Below are positions 11,601-22,800 of a stretch of 64,000 nt of DNA, piece after piece (positions within the stretch are counted from its first letter, which is position 1; the number at the start of each line of letters is the position of its first letter). Made by a program: the position numbers and the translations under genes. Below the pieces are notes generated by a model. The model worked only from the letters and a program-made list of their open reading frames with translations, was not told the origin of the DNA and did no database searches. The stretch is from Eucalyptus grandis. Its lineage: Eukaryota > Streptophyta > Magnoliopsida > Myrtales > Myrtaceae. Location: positions 21,850,940 through 21,914,939 of the forward strand of contig NC_052621.1 of NCBI RefSeq assembly GCF_016545825.1, written 5' to 3'.

Positions 11601-13148
11601 TCAAACAATTCTAGTCAGAGCACGAAAAACTGTCAGAATTTCATGCACTATATTAAGAGTTTTGACACTAATTTAGTGTGTGAATATAGACAGGAACACT
11701 ATAATGTAGATCCAATTCTATTATCCATTGAGTCATTCATCAGGAAATCTTTCATATTATCAAATTATATAGTTCTACTCTTCTCTAGACCTAGATAACA
11801 AACTTCCATATTTGTAAGAGGTCCCCTGCAATTCCATGTAGTTAGACTGTCCAAAAGTATAATCCAACAATAATGAGAACCAGACAAAAACTTCAAATTT
11901 GCGCCAAATACTAAGCCTGCAAGTTGTTAACTATCGAAAGGAAAAGATAACAATGAATCATCCAATCAGGAACTCTTTCATATTATCAAATTATGTAGTT
12001 CCACTCTTCTCTAGACCTAGATAACAAACTTCCATATTTGTAAGAGGTCCCCAGCCCTTCCATGTAGCTAGACTGTCCAAAAGTATAGTCCGACAATGAT
12101 GGGAATCAGACAAATAACTTTATATAAATGCCAACTGCTAAGCCTGCAAGATGTTAACTATCAAAAGGAAAAGATACTTATTCTTCCCTCTAGGAATAAA
12201 CTAAAAGAGATCCTACATTTGGAAAATCTATTTAACATTGTTTTATTATTACTCTAAAAAAACCATAATTATTTGAAAATACCACCAATAGAAAGCATTT
12301 AAAGGTACAAGCATTTGGTGCAAATTAAGGTTCATTCTGGAGCAACATGCCCCATTACTGAATGCAACCCTGCTCATCCAAATTTAAGAATGCGGTATGC
12401 ACAAAGCAAAATCTACTCAGCCTGATAAATGGAAGATCCAAAGAGCTTAGTGACAGTGGCTAGATACTCGGACTGTGGATGGCCTTTTAATAGTTTATAC
12501 TTCAACTAATTTAATTAAAAGGAAATGAATTGCCAGCTCAAGGCAATCACAGAACTGCAGACTCTGAAGACATATTAGAACCAATAAGCGGAGGAGATAA
12601 AGCCACGGATCAAGATGATAAGCAAATTCAATGACCGCAAGTCCAATCAGCACCGAAAACCCAAACGAATGAAGACCCAAGAGCGGAATTACCCTCAAAA
12701 AGCGCCCCCGCCGATTCTCGCCAACATCAAAGTAGAACACCTGCAACCAACAACAGGCAATTCAAGCAATGCAAACACCGAAAACGACAGACAACAAGGA
12801 ACAGAACGCCCCGATTAAAAAAAAAAGAAAACAATGCCTTGGTGTCGAGCTGCAATTCCTTGCTGGAGGCCTCCTGATCGTCGGTACTGACGTAGTAGTT
12901 GAAGAGATCCAGGAACCAGGAGATGCCGGAGAAGGGCACGATGATGGTGGACCGCGTGGCCGAGGTCTTCTCGGAGATCTTGAGGTAGCGCCCGCGAGGG
13001 TTCTCCTTCAGATCGAAGTAGAAGAGCTTGTGCTCCACTTGCAGCGTCTTGCACATCAATTCCACGTCGTTCCCTCCTCCCCGACAACCCCTCCTCCTCC
13101 TCCTCCTCCTCCTCCTCCTCCTCCTCCTCCACCCGAATTCCCCTCCAT
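8684..13148 (-). CDS. PURA1: Pur-alpha-like single-stranded nucleic acid-binding protein (5 exons; apparent frameshift in exon 1)
   Basis: Plant Pur-alpha binds purine-rich single-stranded DNA/RNA (telo-box promoters, mRNA transport) through PUR repeats. Exons: 13148-12838, 12740-12693, 9563-9423, 9170-8925 and 8836-8684, with matching phases. Repeat I contains KTLQVEHKLFYFDLKENPRG and TSATRSTIIVPFSGISWFLD. Repeat II spans exons 1-3 (KELQLDTK, VFYFDVGENRRGRFLR, SRNRSTIIVPAG, GWATFRNILAEI). Repeat III spans exons 4-5 (VIRVDQKKFFFDLGSNNRG, DRSSIILPLAGLKQFHEILG). The C-terminus is VRTVDPLQR, as in the family. The start ATG at 13148 gives the family N-terminus MEGNSGGG with a poly-Gly tract coded by (GGA)13. 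However, that frame meets TGA at 13058-13056, while the conserved NDVELMCKTLQ lies one frame away, so one base appears to be missing. Intron 1 begins GC (12837-12836) and ends CAG. Intron 2 is about 3.1 kb. Apart from the frame break, every domain is intact. Confidence 0.9.
11741..12178. repeat. ~227-bp tandem duplication within Pur-alpha intron 2
   Basis: The copy at 11741-11952 (caggaaatctttcatattatc ... gaaaagata) recurs at 11967-12178 (caggaactctttcatattatc ... gaaaagata), about 226-227 bp apart. There are scattered substitutions, so it is older than the 112-bp duplication near 4.6 kb. It is intronic and non-coding. Confidence 0.88.
13092..13130 (-). repeat. (GGA)13 trinucleotide tract coding poly-Gly
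   Basis: Thirteen GGA codons on the minus strand follow MEGNSGG in the Pur-alpha N-terminus. Length variation here would change only Gly number. The frame break lies just downstream, in the G-rich stretch 13091-13072. Confidence 0.85.
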
Positions 13149-14621
13149 CCCACTCCCTCCACGAAAACCCCCTCCTCCCACGACCGCACCCCGCCCCCTA
13201 AATTCCCCACCCTCCGAGGAACGGAATCACAAGCCTCGATTCCCTTCCCCCTCCCGACCCGTCGCCCCGCGACGGTTGCAAGACCGGGAATCGGCCGAGC
13301 CCGCCTAGCAGAGGCGCGGGGCCGAGGCGGAGGACGCAGCCGCCACCGGATCGCCGCAGCCCTCGTCGCCAATTAGGGTTCGGATGAGAATCGAGGAGCG
13401 CGCTGACGAAGAAGGAGAAGAAGAAGAAGAAGATAGACGACCAAGTCCCATGGCCAAGTGTGAACGCTTTCGTCTTATTTTTAACTCAAAAATCCCAGCT
13501 TTTTATTTACACACACACTCTCTCTCTCTCCTCTCTCCTCTCTCTCTCCTCTATCCAAAATGAGTAATTATCTATTTCGTACTGAAACGCCACTCAAGTC
13601 GTCGCCGTCGCCGCGTCGCCGCCGCTCGCTCGGTCGCTCACGGCGCCGGTGGGTTCGGGCCTGGCGTCGGACTCTCACCTCCCCCGCCCCGCCGTCGCCG
13701 CGCACGGTCGGAGCGCGCGCATTCGCCGTTCATTCTCTCTCGCGTTTCGCAGTCGCCGAGCGGCGGATTCAGCCGATCTGCCGCCGTCGACGGGGACCAA
13801 TGCACGCGTTCGGACGGAGATCGGGAAGGGGCGATCCGATTCGGAGATTCGATGTCGATCGGAGGAAGGGAAGCTGGAATCCGGCGATTGAATTTAACGA
13901 CCCGGCGCGGGTGGAGCCGGAACCGCCATCGCCATCGTCATCATCTTCGTCTTCGGTTACTAACCAATCCGAGAGTTACGGGAGAGCGACAAGGGGAGTG
14001 AAAATGGGGGCGACACGTGGCGGCCTGTCAGAGGCTCCCAGTAAGAAGTGGGGAACTGTAAGATTAAGGAAAAGGGCGAGCATGCCAATTACCAAAAATT
14101 GCATAATTACGAGAAAATCGATGTACTATTATTAGAATATTGAATGCTTAAATTAATTTACATCACTTTACATTTGCATCTTCTACTGTCCAAAAGGAAT
14201 TATTTGGACTGGACTAAACCAACCGGTCGTGAGAGGTTCCCGAGATCACTAGTCCGATTCCCAATTATATAAAATTAAAATCGGTGAATTTCAATCAAGT
14301 TTTAAGGGCGAAACTACTAATCTAGACCGGATTAATTCTTTTTGTACTTTTCGTAATTTTATTACAAATCTATAAAATACTACAAGCTAAACTTAATCCT
14401 TAATTTCTTCACAACTAAAGTAGTGCATAATAAAGTCCTTGGCTACATACTTTTGAATCTTTTCTTAACTTAGCAGAGAAGTTTGAAAGATTTTGTAGAG
14501 GTTTTTGTTTATATAAAATGGGGTGGAAGAGGTAGTCATATAATCAACACCGGGACTTTGAGGACAAGCAAGGGAAATTTTTCCACTTGGCTTCTAAGAA
14601 AGGGTTGTTTTTTAGACTTAT
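13149..14621. other. Pur-alpha upstream region; GC-rich leader, then AT-rich DNA
   Basis: 13149-13560 is the likely 5' UTR and promoter of the Pur-alpha gene, with CT-rich stretches at 13503-13556. GC-rich DNA at 13585-14060 keeps long frames open but shows no domain, and Arg/Ser/Pro-rich translations are expected from composition alone. From about 14100 the DNA is AT-rich with no gene seen. Confidence 0.5.
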
Positions 14622-15160
14622 GCCTTGTTTGCTAATTGACCAAATAATACTTGATTATATTCTTTTATTCCCTAAAACCAAAAAAGAAGATAAATTTATT
14701 TGCTAACTTTTTTTGTTCTTAGAAATAACTCCAGAATTGAGCATGGGTGAGCTCGGCCTCACCATATCAAAGCAAGGTTAACCTCACTTAGCCAAGGTGA
14801 TATCTAGTCTCCCCCAGTCGTCGCAAGACTCGAGGTGATAAGGCTCGGTTTTGTTGAGGGCCAACAACACTCTGGCAAGGCTTCCACCCCTTGTCTAGCC
14901 GATTGCCAACAACTAACTAAAGAAAGAAGGAGAAGGAGAAAAGGAAGAAAAAAAAGGGAAAAATTATTTAAAAATTTAAAAAATTCTAAAACACAAAAGA
15001 ATTGAGTAATTACCAAATGCATTTCTATTTTGAGAAAATAAATTTTAAACTGTTATCAAACATCTTAAAATGCTTAAAAACTTATCCAATGAATAGCATA
15101 AAAATAATAATTTCTAAGTATAAATTGTTCATGAAAACGGAATAGTTACCAAACAAACCC
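14622..15160. mobile_element. Foldback/TIR element with a GC-richer core
   Basis: The left end gccttgtttgctaattgacc resembles the reverse complement of the right end (gaatagttaccaaacaaaccc). AT-rich arms enclose a distinct core at about 14745-14895 rich in ctcgg, cctcacc and gccaacaac words, followed by a GAA/GGA-rich purine tract. This is the plan of a non-autonomous DNA element. No target duplication was clear. Confidence 0.5.
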
Positions 15161-15163
15161 TTA

Positions 15164-16208
15164 ATGTAATTCATCTCATGGGAAATTTTACCTACTTAGG
15201 ACTTGGGCCAAACTAGTTCCACCAATTCCCAATTCTTAGGTGGGAACTAGACTGCTTGATAATTAATCACCCCTACTTATGTTTCGACTTACAAAAATGT
15301 CATTTTTTTCCTTAAACCTAATCTCCTAAATGTTTACGGGCATGCGCTCAAAACTCTTCAACTCAATCGAAAAGCCAAACCTTGAGATGCAAAGTATCCA
15401 CAGGACATGGTGATTTGATTTTTTGGAAAATAGGGCTTTGTCTAGAGATATATTGGAACGATATTTTGCAAATAAAATAATAATAAAAAGTAAATAAAAG
15501 CATGCGAGTGGTTAGTGAAGTGTGTAACTTATATTTTTTTGAAAAAATTTCAAGAAATATTAGAATATGAGCTTCCTGTGCAGAATAATATCGTAATAAT
15601 TTATGGATCATGTAAATCAAATCTATCTATATCAGTAGTCATGTATGCAGCGTAAGAATCCTCTAAATTGTTTATAATAATATTTTTTTATGGAAAAAAA
15701 GTACAAATATGATATTGGTTGACGTGATTCATACTTCATAGTTACTCCTGTTTGAATTTCTCTCTAGCCTTGAGGACCGAGTTGCCCATCTTGAAAGTAA
15801 ATCATGGGTGGGTCGGTATGACAATGTGGTTCCTTTGCGTCTCGAGTGGAGTCAATCCCCCCCGCCCCCCCCACCCAACTAAGTCCCAACTAAACCAATT
15901 AGAATTAGAATTGAAGAATAAAGAACTTAACGATCATATGAAGTCCCGAAAAGACCGATATTTTGTAGTCTTCACATTTCTAAAAAATGGAATGGAAAAA
16001 GTATGGGTAATTAACCTTCTTTCGTTTCGTTAAAAATGAATTATTTTATATTTAAAAAAAGATTAATAAAAATATTTGAATATAAATTATTATTCAGAAT
16101 AAAAATATTTTTTATTAACTAATTAATTCAACTAAAAATCCTATTGTTCATGCCCATTTTCTTCCCGTTCTCTATGGATTTCTTGTGATTCGCTGTTCTC
16201 TCGCACAA
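15164..16208. other. AT-rich intergenic DNA, no gene seen
   Basis: Low-complexity A/T runs and a C-rich patch at 15859-15873. No coding frame with recognisable content. Confidence 0.5.
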
Positions 16209-16932
16209 GGCCCCGTTTGGTTCAACTTTGGGGAAATAGCTTTGCATTTCCCCAAGTATCCTTGAGAGAATGAGCATTTTGGGAAGGAAGTGTGTTTGGA
16301 AATCAATTTTTTGTGTATGCTTTGCAAAGCTATTTCAAAATAAAAAGAAAAATGAAAAACGAAAAGGGAGGAGGAGATGCAGGCGGTGATCGTGGGGGTG
16401 CGGGCGGTGGCGGTGGCGCCTGTGGCGGCGAGGAGGCAGTGGCGCTGGTGGTGGCGGGGAGGCAGTGGCGGTGGCGGGGAGCAGCTCGCCTGAGGTTGCC
16501 TCGGTGGCGCCGACCTCAGGCGACGCCCTGAGTCACGCGACCCAGGGCGTCGCCAGGGCCGTGCGACCTCAGCGCGTTGCACGGTCGCTCGACCCGGCGA
16601 TGCCCGAGGTCGCCCGACCTCGGCCACCTCGCCCGAGGTTGCGCGACCTCGGGCGAGGCATCCGGCGACCCTCTTGCGGGCGAGCGCGTCAACCGCGAAA
16701 CTCGGCCAACTCGGGCGGGGAAGAAGAACCGAACGAGGAAGGAAGACCGTGAAGAAGAAGAATGAAGAGTAACTCTCGAATGCCAAAGCTGAAAGCAGCT
16801 CTCTACCCAAAGATACAGCCTGTGGAATGCCCACATTCCACCAAAGAGCATTAGTTTTGTCAAACACAAAAATTTTCCCCAAGGGGCTTTCGGGGCCCAA
16901 AGCCCCTTGGGAAAGTCCAACCAAACGGGGCC
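16209..16932. mobile_element. Non-autonomous TIR element with a GC-rich core, next to a PPR gene
   Basis: The left end ggccccgtttggtt (16209-16222) and right end aaccaaacggggcc (to 16932) are perfect 14-bp inverted repeats. Subterminal sequence (gggaaatagctttgcatttcccc against the cccttgggaaag side) extends the symmetry loosely. The core at about 16360-16760 is strongly GC-rich with repeated gcgacctc/ctcgggcgagg words and a gaagaagaa tail. Open frames across the core on both strands have Arg/Pro/Ala-rich translations and no transposase motif. The GGCCCCGTTTGG type of end is common in plant MITEs. Flanks (cgcacaa / aaacact) show no clear target duplication. Confidence 0.75.
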
Positions 16933-16974
16933 AAACACTGTAATCTTTTCCGTTCTCTACAGTCTACACCTTCC

Positions 16975-17057
16975 ATGGCGATTTGAGGAGATGGGCGATG
17001 GCTGAGCGATCGTGGTTGGCGACGGTCATGCTGGCGATGGCGGCGCGGCCAAGTTAG
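16975..17057 (+). promoter_or_regulatory. Cluster of three upstream ORFs before the PPR start
   Basis: Three short frames precede the main ATG: 16975-16986 (3 codons), 16991-17005 (4 codons) and 16998-17057 (19 codons, ending 14 bases before the main ATG at 17072). If the transcript starts upstream of 16975 they would restrain translation of the PPR protein. The transcription start is not visible from sequence. Confidence 0.4.
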
Positions 17058-17071
17058 GCGTGAGGCCGAGG

Positions 17072-18691
17072 ATGCTCCGGCCCTTCCTCCCCAAGTCGCC
17101 GCCTCCCTCCTCCTCCGCCGCCGCCGCGTCGCCGGAACCTCCGTCCCTCCTCTCCCTGCTCCGCCGGTGCGGCGACCTCAAGCGCCTCCGCGGGACCCAC
17201 GGGTTCATGGTCCCGAGGGGCCTCGACCGGGACAACGTCCACCTCGGCCACTTCATCGGCCGCTGCTTCTCTCTGGGCCTCTCCGATTACGCGATGGCGG
17301 TCTTCGCCCGCAGCGCCCGCCCCGACGTGTACCTCTACAACGCCGTGATCCGGGCCCTCCCCGACGCGGGCTCCGCCGAGATGGCCGTCCGTCTGTTCGG
17401 CGGGATTCGGGCCTCGGGTCTGCGGCCCGACTCCTACTCCCTTCCCTTCGCGTTGAGAGCTGCGGTTCGGCTGTCCGCGGTCGGAGTAGGGAGGCAGATT
17501 CACGGCCAGAGCGTGGGGATCGGGCTGGACTCGGATGCTCACGTGGCCACGGCCCTCGTTCGGATGTACTGCTCGGGCGGGTGCATTTCCGATGCGCGGA
17601 AGGTGTTCGATGGATTGAGTTCCGGGAGTGCCGCGCTGTGGAACGCGATGATCGCTGGCTATGCCAAGGCTGGCTGTTTGGAGAGTGCCCGGGAGTTGTT
17701 CGAGCGAATGCCTGAGAGGAATTTGATTACTTGGACTGCTGTGATCGGAGGATATGCTCAGTGGAATAGGCCAGGCGAGGCGATTGAAGTCTTTAAGAGA
17801 ATGTTGCTCGAGGGCATAGAGCCGGATGAAGTCTCGATGTTGGCAGTGCTGTCTGCTTGCGCGCAGCTGGGTGCACTTGCACTTGGTGAATGGATCGATA
17901 GCTACATCGACCGACATGGGCTAAATCGAACTGTGCAGCTTAACAATGCACTTATAGACACGTTCGCGAAATCAGGCAACATCAGGAAGGCTCGTCAAGT
18001 CTTTGAAGGCATGATGGAGAGGACTGTAGTGAGTTGGACGACTATGATCGCAGGGCTGGCCGTACATGGCATGGGAAGAGAAGCCCTGGAAATGTTCTCC
18101 GGGATGGAAAGGACTAAAGTTAAGCCCAATGAGATCACTTTCACGGCAGTACTCTCCGCTTGTAGCCACAGCGGGATGGTCAAGCTGGGTCAAGGGTTCT
18201 TTACCGTGATGCACTTGAGGTACGGGATTGACCCAAAGATCGAGCAGTACGGCTGCATGGTCGATTTACTTGGACGGGGTGGTTATTTACAAGAGGCAGA
18301 GCAGCTGGTTAAGAGCATGCCCTTTGAAGCGAATGCTGCCATATGGGGATCGCTTCTTGCTGCTTCTAATGTCTATGGCGATCCTGATCTTGGAGAGCAG
18401 GCTCTGCAGCATTTGATGCGCTTGGAGCCTGAGAACAGTGGTAACTTTTCACTTCTATCTAACACATACGCTGGTCTGGGAAGATGGAACGAATCTGGGT
18501 CGATAAGGAAGGCGATGAGGGCCCTAGGCACTGAGAAGATGCCTGGTAAGAGTTCCATAGAACTGAACAACAAAGTTCATGAGTTTGCAGCAGAAGACTT
18601 GTCCAACCATCCGGCAGATGTGATTAATGAAGTACTGTGCACGATAGACGGACAAATGAGGGCAGAGGGAGGTCCAGATGAGTTCACGTGA
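17072..18691 (+). CDS. PLS-class (E subgroup) pentatricopeptide repeat protein, 539 aa
   Basis: PPR proteins bind organelle RNA base by base; PLS/E-class members usually specify C-to-U editing sites in mitochondria or plastids. The frame is intronless. The Pro/Ser/Ala-rich N-terminus (MLRPFLPKSPPPSSSAAAAS) is compatible with an organelle transit peptide. Alternating P, L and S repeats follow: LYNAVIRALPDAGSAEMAVRLF, ALWNAMIAGYAKAGCLESAREL, NLITWTAVIGGYAQ, VVSWTTMIAGLAVHGMGREALEMF and NEITFTAVLSACSHSGMVK. After them come QYGCMVDLLGRGGYLQEAEQL, AAIWGSLLAASNVYGD and an E-type tail with GKSSIELNNKVHEF. There is no DYW deaminase domain, so editing would need a partner. The start at 17072 is the first in-frame ATG; the frame stays open upstream without one. 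The region before it is GC-rich and adjoins a TIR element. Confidence 0.93.
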   Translation: MLRPFLPKSPPPSSSAAAASPEPPSLLSLLRRCGDLKRLRGTHGFMVPRGLDRDNVHLGHFIGRCFSLGLSDYAMAVFARSARPDVYLYNAVIRALPDAGSAEMAVRLFGGIRASGLRPDSYSLPFALRAAVRLSAVGVGRQIHGQSVGIGLDSDAHVATALVRMYCSGGCISDARKVFDGLSSGSAALWNAMIAGYAKAGCLESARELFERMPERNLITWTAVIGGYAQWNRPGEAIEVFKRMLLEGIEPDEVSMLAVLSACAQLGALALGEWIDSYIDRHGLNRTVQLNNALIDTFAKSGNIRKARQVFEGMMERTVVSWTTMIAGLAVHGMGREALEMFSGMERTKVKPNEITFTAVLSACSHSGMVKLGQGFFTVMHLRYGIDPKIEQYGCMVDLLGRGGYLQEAEQLVKSMPFEANAAIWGSLLAASNVYGDPDLGEQALQHLMRLEPENSGNFSLLSNTYAGLGRWNESGSIRKAMRALGTEKMPGKSSIELNNKVHEFAAEDLSNHPADVINEVLCTIDGQMRAEGGPDEFT

Positions 18692-19896
18692 TTTGCTGCC
18701 TCAAAGTCATTAAAGGTGCTGCTGAATTGACAGTTCTAAGCCGCGAAATCAGTGATCACTCCCGATAGCTATGCTCAAGCTCGACAAGTTGAGGCTGCTG
18801 TTGGAGTTTGACTGCAATGTAGTCATTCTTGCTGCGTCTGCTGGACGGGGTGATAATTCGTGGAAATCCATAATGTTCAGTTGGTGGGGTCTAATTTATA
18901 TCATAGTTATCTGTTCCCAGCTAATCTCAATCCCAGCTCACCTTTTTTTTCATTATTGTTCAGGCATATAGGATAACATTAGGGAAGAAGGACATCTCCA
19001 TGGCGATTCATATCAGCCGAATGGCTAAGTGCGGCTAAAGGCGGGTACTTTCCACGCTTGAGGAGCTGGTGGTGCAAACTTAAACTTGGAATCAGTCTGA
19101 GCAACTTGACTTGGAATCAATCTGGCTCAGATTTACGGCACTCTTCCATGTCTAAAACAGCAGAAGTCCAGTCAAACTGAAAATTGTTTGGTTTGTTGGT
19201 CATCGCATGGGGAAACTAGTCTCACATTAGCTTTCGCTCTGCAGCATTCTCTCATGAGGAAGCATATACTTATGTACTGGCTAAGAAGTCTGCTGCGAAC
19301 GGGCTTTTGAGACAATAACATGGCAAGTAGTATACACACCAATACAAATAGTCCCCAAATGACTCACAAGCATATGTTACCTTGTAGTTGTTTTAGTGCC
19401 ATATTTCTTCACGTTGGATTTATTTTTTCAGCAAGAAAGTTGAAGGTAATTAGCTTATCCAAGATAGCTTTAAGTTTTTTTTTTTTCCACTTAAAGCAAA
19501 AACAAAAGGTATTTTTGTACTTCCAGTCGAATTTATAATATTATTCGTATTTCACAAAATTATGTAAAATATACATGAGAATAGTAGAAGTTTCCAGCAG
19601 TTTTGGATTTGGAAAGATCAAAGCGTTAAAATTTAGATCAATGCAAAAAATGAAAATCAATCTGGACATATTGAGATGGTTCTTTCATCTACAGGCCCTC
19701 AAATACTCATTTATGATTCCTGAAATAGAGTTTAAGTGATCCGAAGGGTACAAAACGACCAAACTAATTAAAATGGCAGATACAACCATTTAACGAATAT
19801 AGGCAGGACAGGCAATCACAAATATTAACCTAGTGGGCACCTTTCATTAAACATCCAGCGGCCACATTGCCAAGACAAAAGACTGGAACTGAGAAC
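18692..19896. other. Intergenic DNA between PPR and VOA1-like genes
   Basis: This contains the 3' flank of the PPR gene (plus) and the 3' flank of the VOA1-like gene (minus); the two genes converge. No further gene was seen. Confidence 0.55.
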
Positions 19897-22800
19897 TCAC
19901 GACTCTTTAGGCGCCTCAAATCTTGTTGGAGTTTGAATGCCCGCCATGCAACAGAGGCCGGATATTAAGATTATAAGCAACACAAGCCCCTGAAGCACCA
20001 AAGAAGCACTGGTATAAAGATGTGATACTTCAAATGAGGTAAAGAGTTAAGAGGATGAGGTTGGGGGAGAAAAAGAGCAATCTCCATTAAACATAAATGA
20101 TAGCATTGGAGTCGGTCATCGTATGGGATGGACAGACCCCAATTCTAACGAAAAACATAAAGCCAAAATAAAATTCACCAGAAACAGGAGGAAAAAGGGG
20201 TAGGGGGGAGGGGTTATCGCATCATGCTAATCGTTACTATATATCATAGGTACAGCAGCAATGGAGCCTAAAACAATTCAATTCATACTCTCATGCAACA
20301 GGCACTATAAAAATGCGACAGCGCATGAAACTTTAAAAGGAAAAAAGGGACATTCAAAAACAAAGGCGCAAGCACATCGAGGAAACCTGCAAGAACTTAC
20401 AACAAAAACTCCTTCAAGGAGTGATGATTTGATCTGGCAAACTCCATCGCATGTTATATTGGTCAATGCACCGCCTTCAGCAAGAAACCTTTCTAGTTCC
20501 CGAGAAGAAGGATACTGAATTGAACTATAAGGACGCGAAACATAGAGAGAAGCGAATTTCTGCCCAGACTGCTCCATGGATAGAAGAAGTTCAGAAAAAA
20601 TTTCGCCTGCAAAGCTCATAAAAGATACTTCTAAGCATTCTCTAGGGAAATATATACAGTATATAGAAGTAGATTGAAATGATCTTTATAAGATATCTTT
20701 ATTTTTGAAACCTTAAAACCATACTTTCTGAAGGCGGTACATCAGATTCAGATGAAAGGCCAGGTGCCTCATGGCAAAACATGACAAGATCTGCCTTCCC
20801 CTCAGGCCTCTGTTCCTTTCTGGAGGCTAGATAATCCTATTCATCATTTGAATAGAGACATAAGTAATTTGCAGGAGTTATGGAATTTACAAATGCCAGC
20901 TTGAATGATTGTTTGGCTTACATTGAGTGATTGCAGGTCAGAAAGTTTATGATAATTGTCCCCCTTTAAGGAGCATGATCCCAGAAGAGCAATGCTACTG
21001 GTATCTAAACCTTGTCCACAAGTTTCGGTGAAACCAGATATTAACGAAGTTTCCACTGTCTCCTCCTCAATGGCAGCAACATAGGGAAACGCCATTGAAA
21101 AATTAGACCTTGTGAAAGAGACCTGTTAAAGATTTGAACTTTTGATCAACTGCACAATCGAACCATTCAAAGTCTGATTGGTTTCGAGCCACAATATCCA
21201 TTTTACAAAGTAGGCCTTGTTTACCTTAAGCAAGTCTACTAGAGCTGGATCCGCATGGTTGTTAGCAGAGATATCCAAAGATTGCACCTGTTGGAAAATA
21301 AACATAACATAACAAAAATGAGCAACACAAAGTCAATATTAAAAGGTTTTGCAGCGCATCCTAAAATCAATGACATGTCAAATGCCTGAAGGAGGGAAAA
21401 CTATATGCATCATATGCAAAAATACAAAGTTTAATGCATGCTAAGGAAAAGGAATTCCACTATTCTAAATGAGAAGTCAAATCAAAATAAGTTTAAGAAT
21501 TCTAACCTCTCTACCAAGAAAAACTAGAGCGACATCCACAGGCTGCTGACTTTTCTTTCCCAAGCACTACATTGGAACATAAAAAGAACAAAGCAGTAAG
21601 TAAACCAGTATAAAACAACATACTTCTTTCTTGAATTCTGAGAAGAAATAAAAAATAAGCTGCTATTGTTGCATCATCAGTCTAAGAATCACAATACAGG
21701 AATCAAGTACCAAGAAGTCCGACCACCCGCCCTTTGAAAGAATTGACTTGGCCAGATCCTTTGGAGATATGGTCTGATAGTTTACAAGTTCCCTGATTCC
21801 ATCAGTGGAAAACCTGTGACATTTATAGACATCCGTAAGATATCTGGATATCCAGAAGTGACCCACACAAAGGAAGCAAGACAACAAGGCACGAGAAGTG
21901 TTAAAATAATGAGAAATATGTCAAATCTCTCCAGGTGAAAATATAGGAAATGTTTTACGATGTGTCGATCACTTGAGGAGCATCCAATCATCGTTGTTAG
22001 CAAAATCTAAAATGCTTGAAGAGATATGCATGCGTTACATCAATACAGCTGTCTTCCTTGTATTTTCGCAACCACAACTACCTCAAGAACAGTTGGCAAG
22101 GGAAAGTACTTTTGGGAGAAGAGGACGAGAGAACTTATTAACTTCTAATTATGTATCATCTCCACAAGGAAAACCTAAGTGCTCAATTTATTTGTGCTGC
22201 AAGATTATGCAACAAATACTACATGCAATGGGCAGTTTTTCACTCAAGATATGTCATTATCATTGTCTACGTCTTCCCTATAACAAAAGCTTCAAATGTC
22301 TTAGAATAAGATGGTGGACTTGAAAGGAGGTGAAAATAGTCCTTTTTCAATAAACAATTATCAGACATTATCTAGATGCTCATAGGCAATGGAAAGAGAT
22401 TTTTCCCAAATGGTGAATACCATGGCAAATTTTGTTTATCGAGGAACTAAAGAGTTTCTCAGAGAATTAAAAGGCGTTGCACCTAAAGTCTTGTCCAAGG
22501 ATAAAAATCTTGATAGAATGTCAAGTATGCACACATCCACGCGCGTGCACGCACACTCTCTTACACTTATCAAAGAAGCAAACGAAGAAATCTACCAGTG
22601 AAGCACAAACCAGCAGCTTAGAAGACAATTACAAACACTCTGACATAAACAAAGCACGGCAGGATTTATGATTTGACTAGCTAGAGATTAAAAAGAAAAG
22701 AAAAAGACAAGATCTGACCAAGGAATTTTTTTCTGAATTGCAGTATAAACTGGCATCTACATACGGTATTTTGATTTTGTGCCAATTGTAGACATGGTCA

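Noticed and set aside
13560..14135. Long GC-rich open frame upstream of Pur-alpha
   Set aside because: The translation is low-complexity Arg/Ser/Pro, has no domain and is expected from GC-rich leader DNA.
16172..16924. 250-codon minus frame across the TIR element
   Set aside because: It follows the element ends and GC-rich core; no transposase or other domain; other frames are equally open.
17054..17917. 287-codon minus frame opposite the PPR gene
   Set aside because: Shadow of the GC-rich PPR coding strand.
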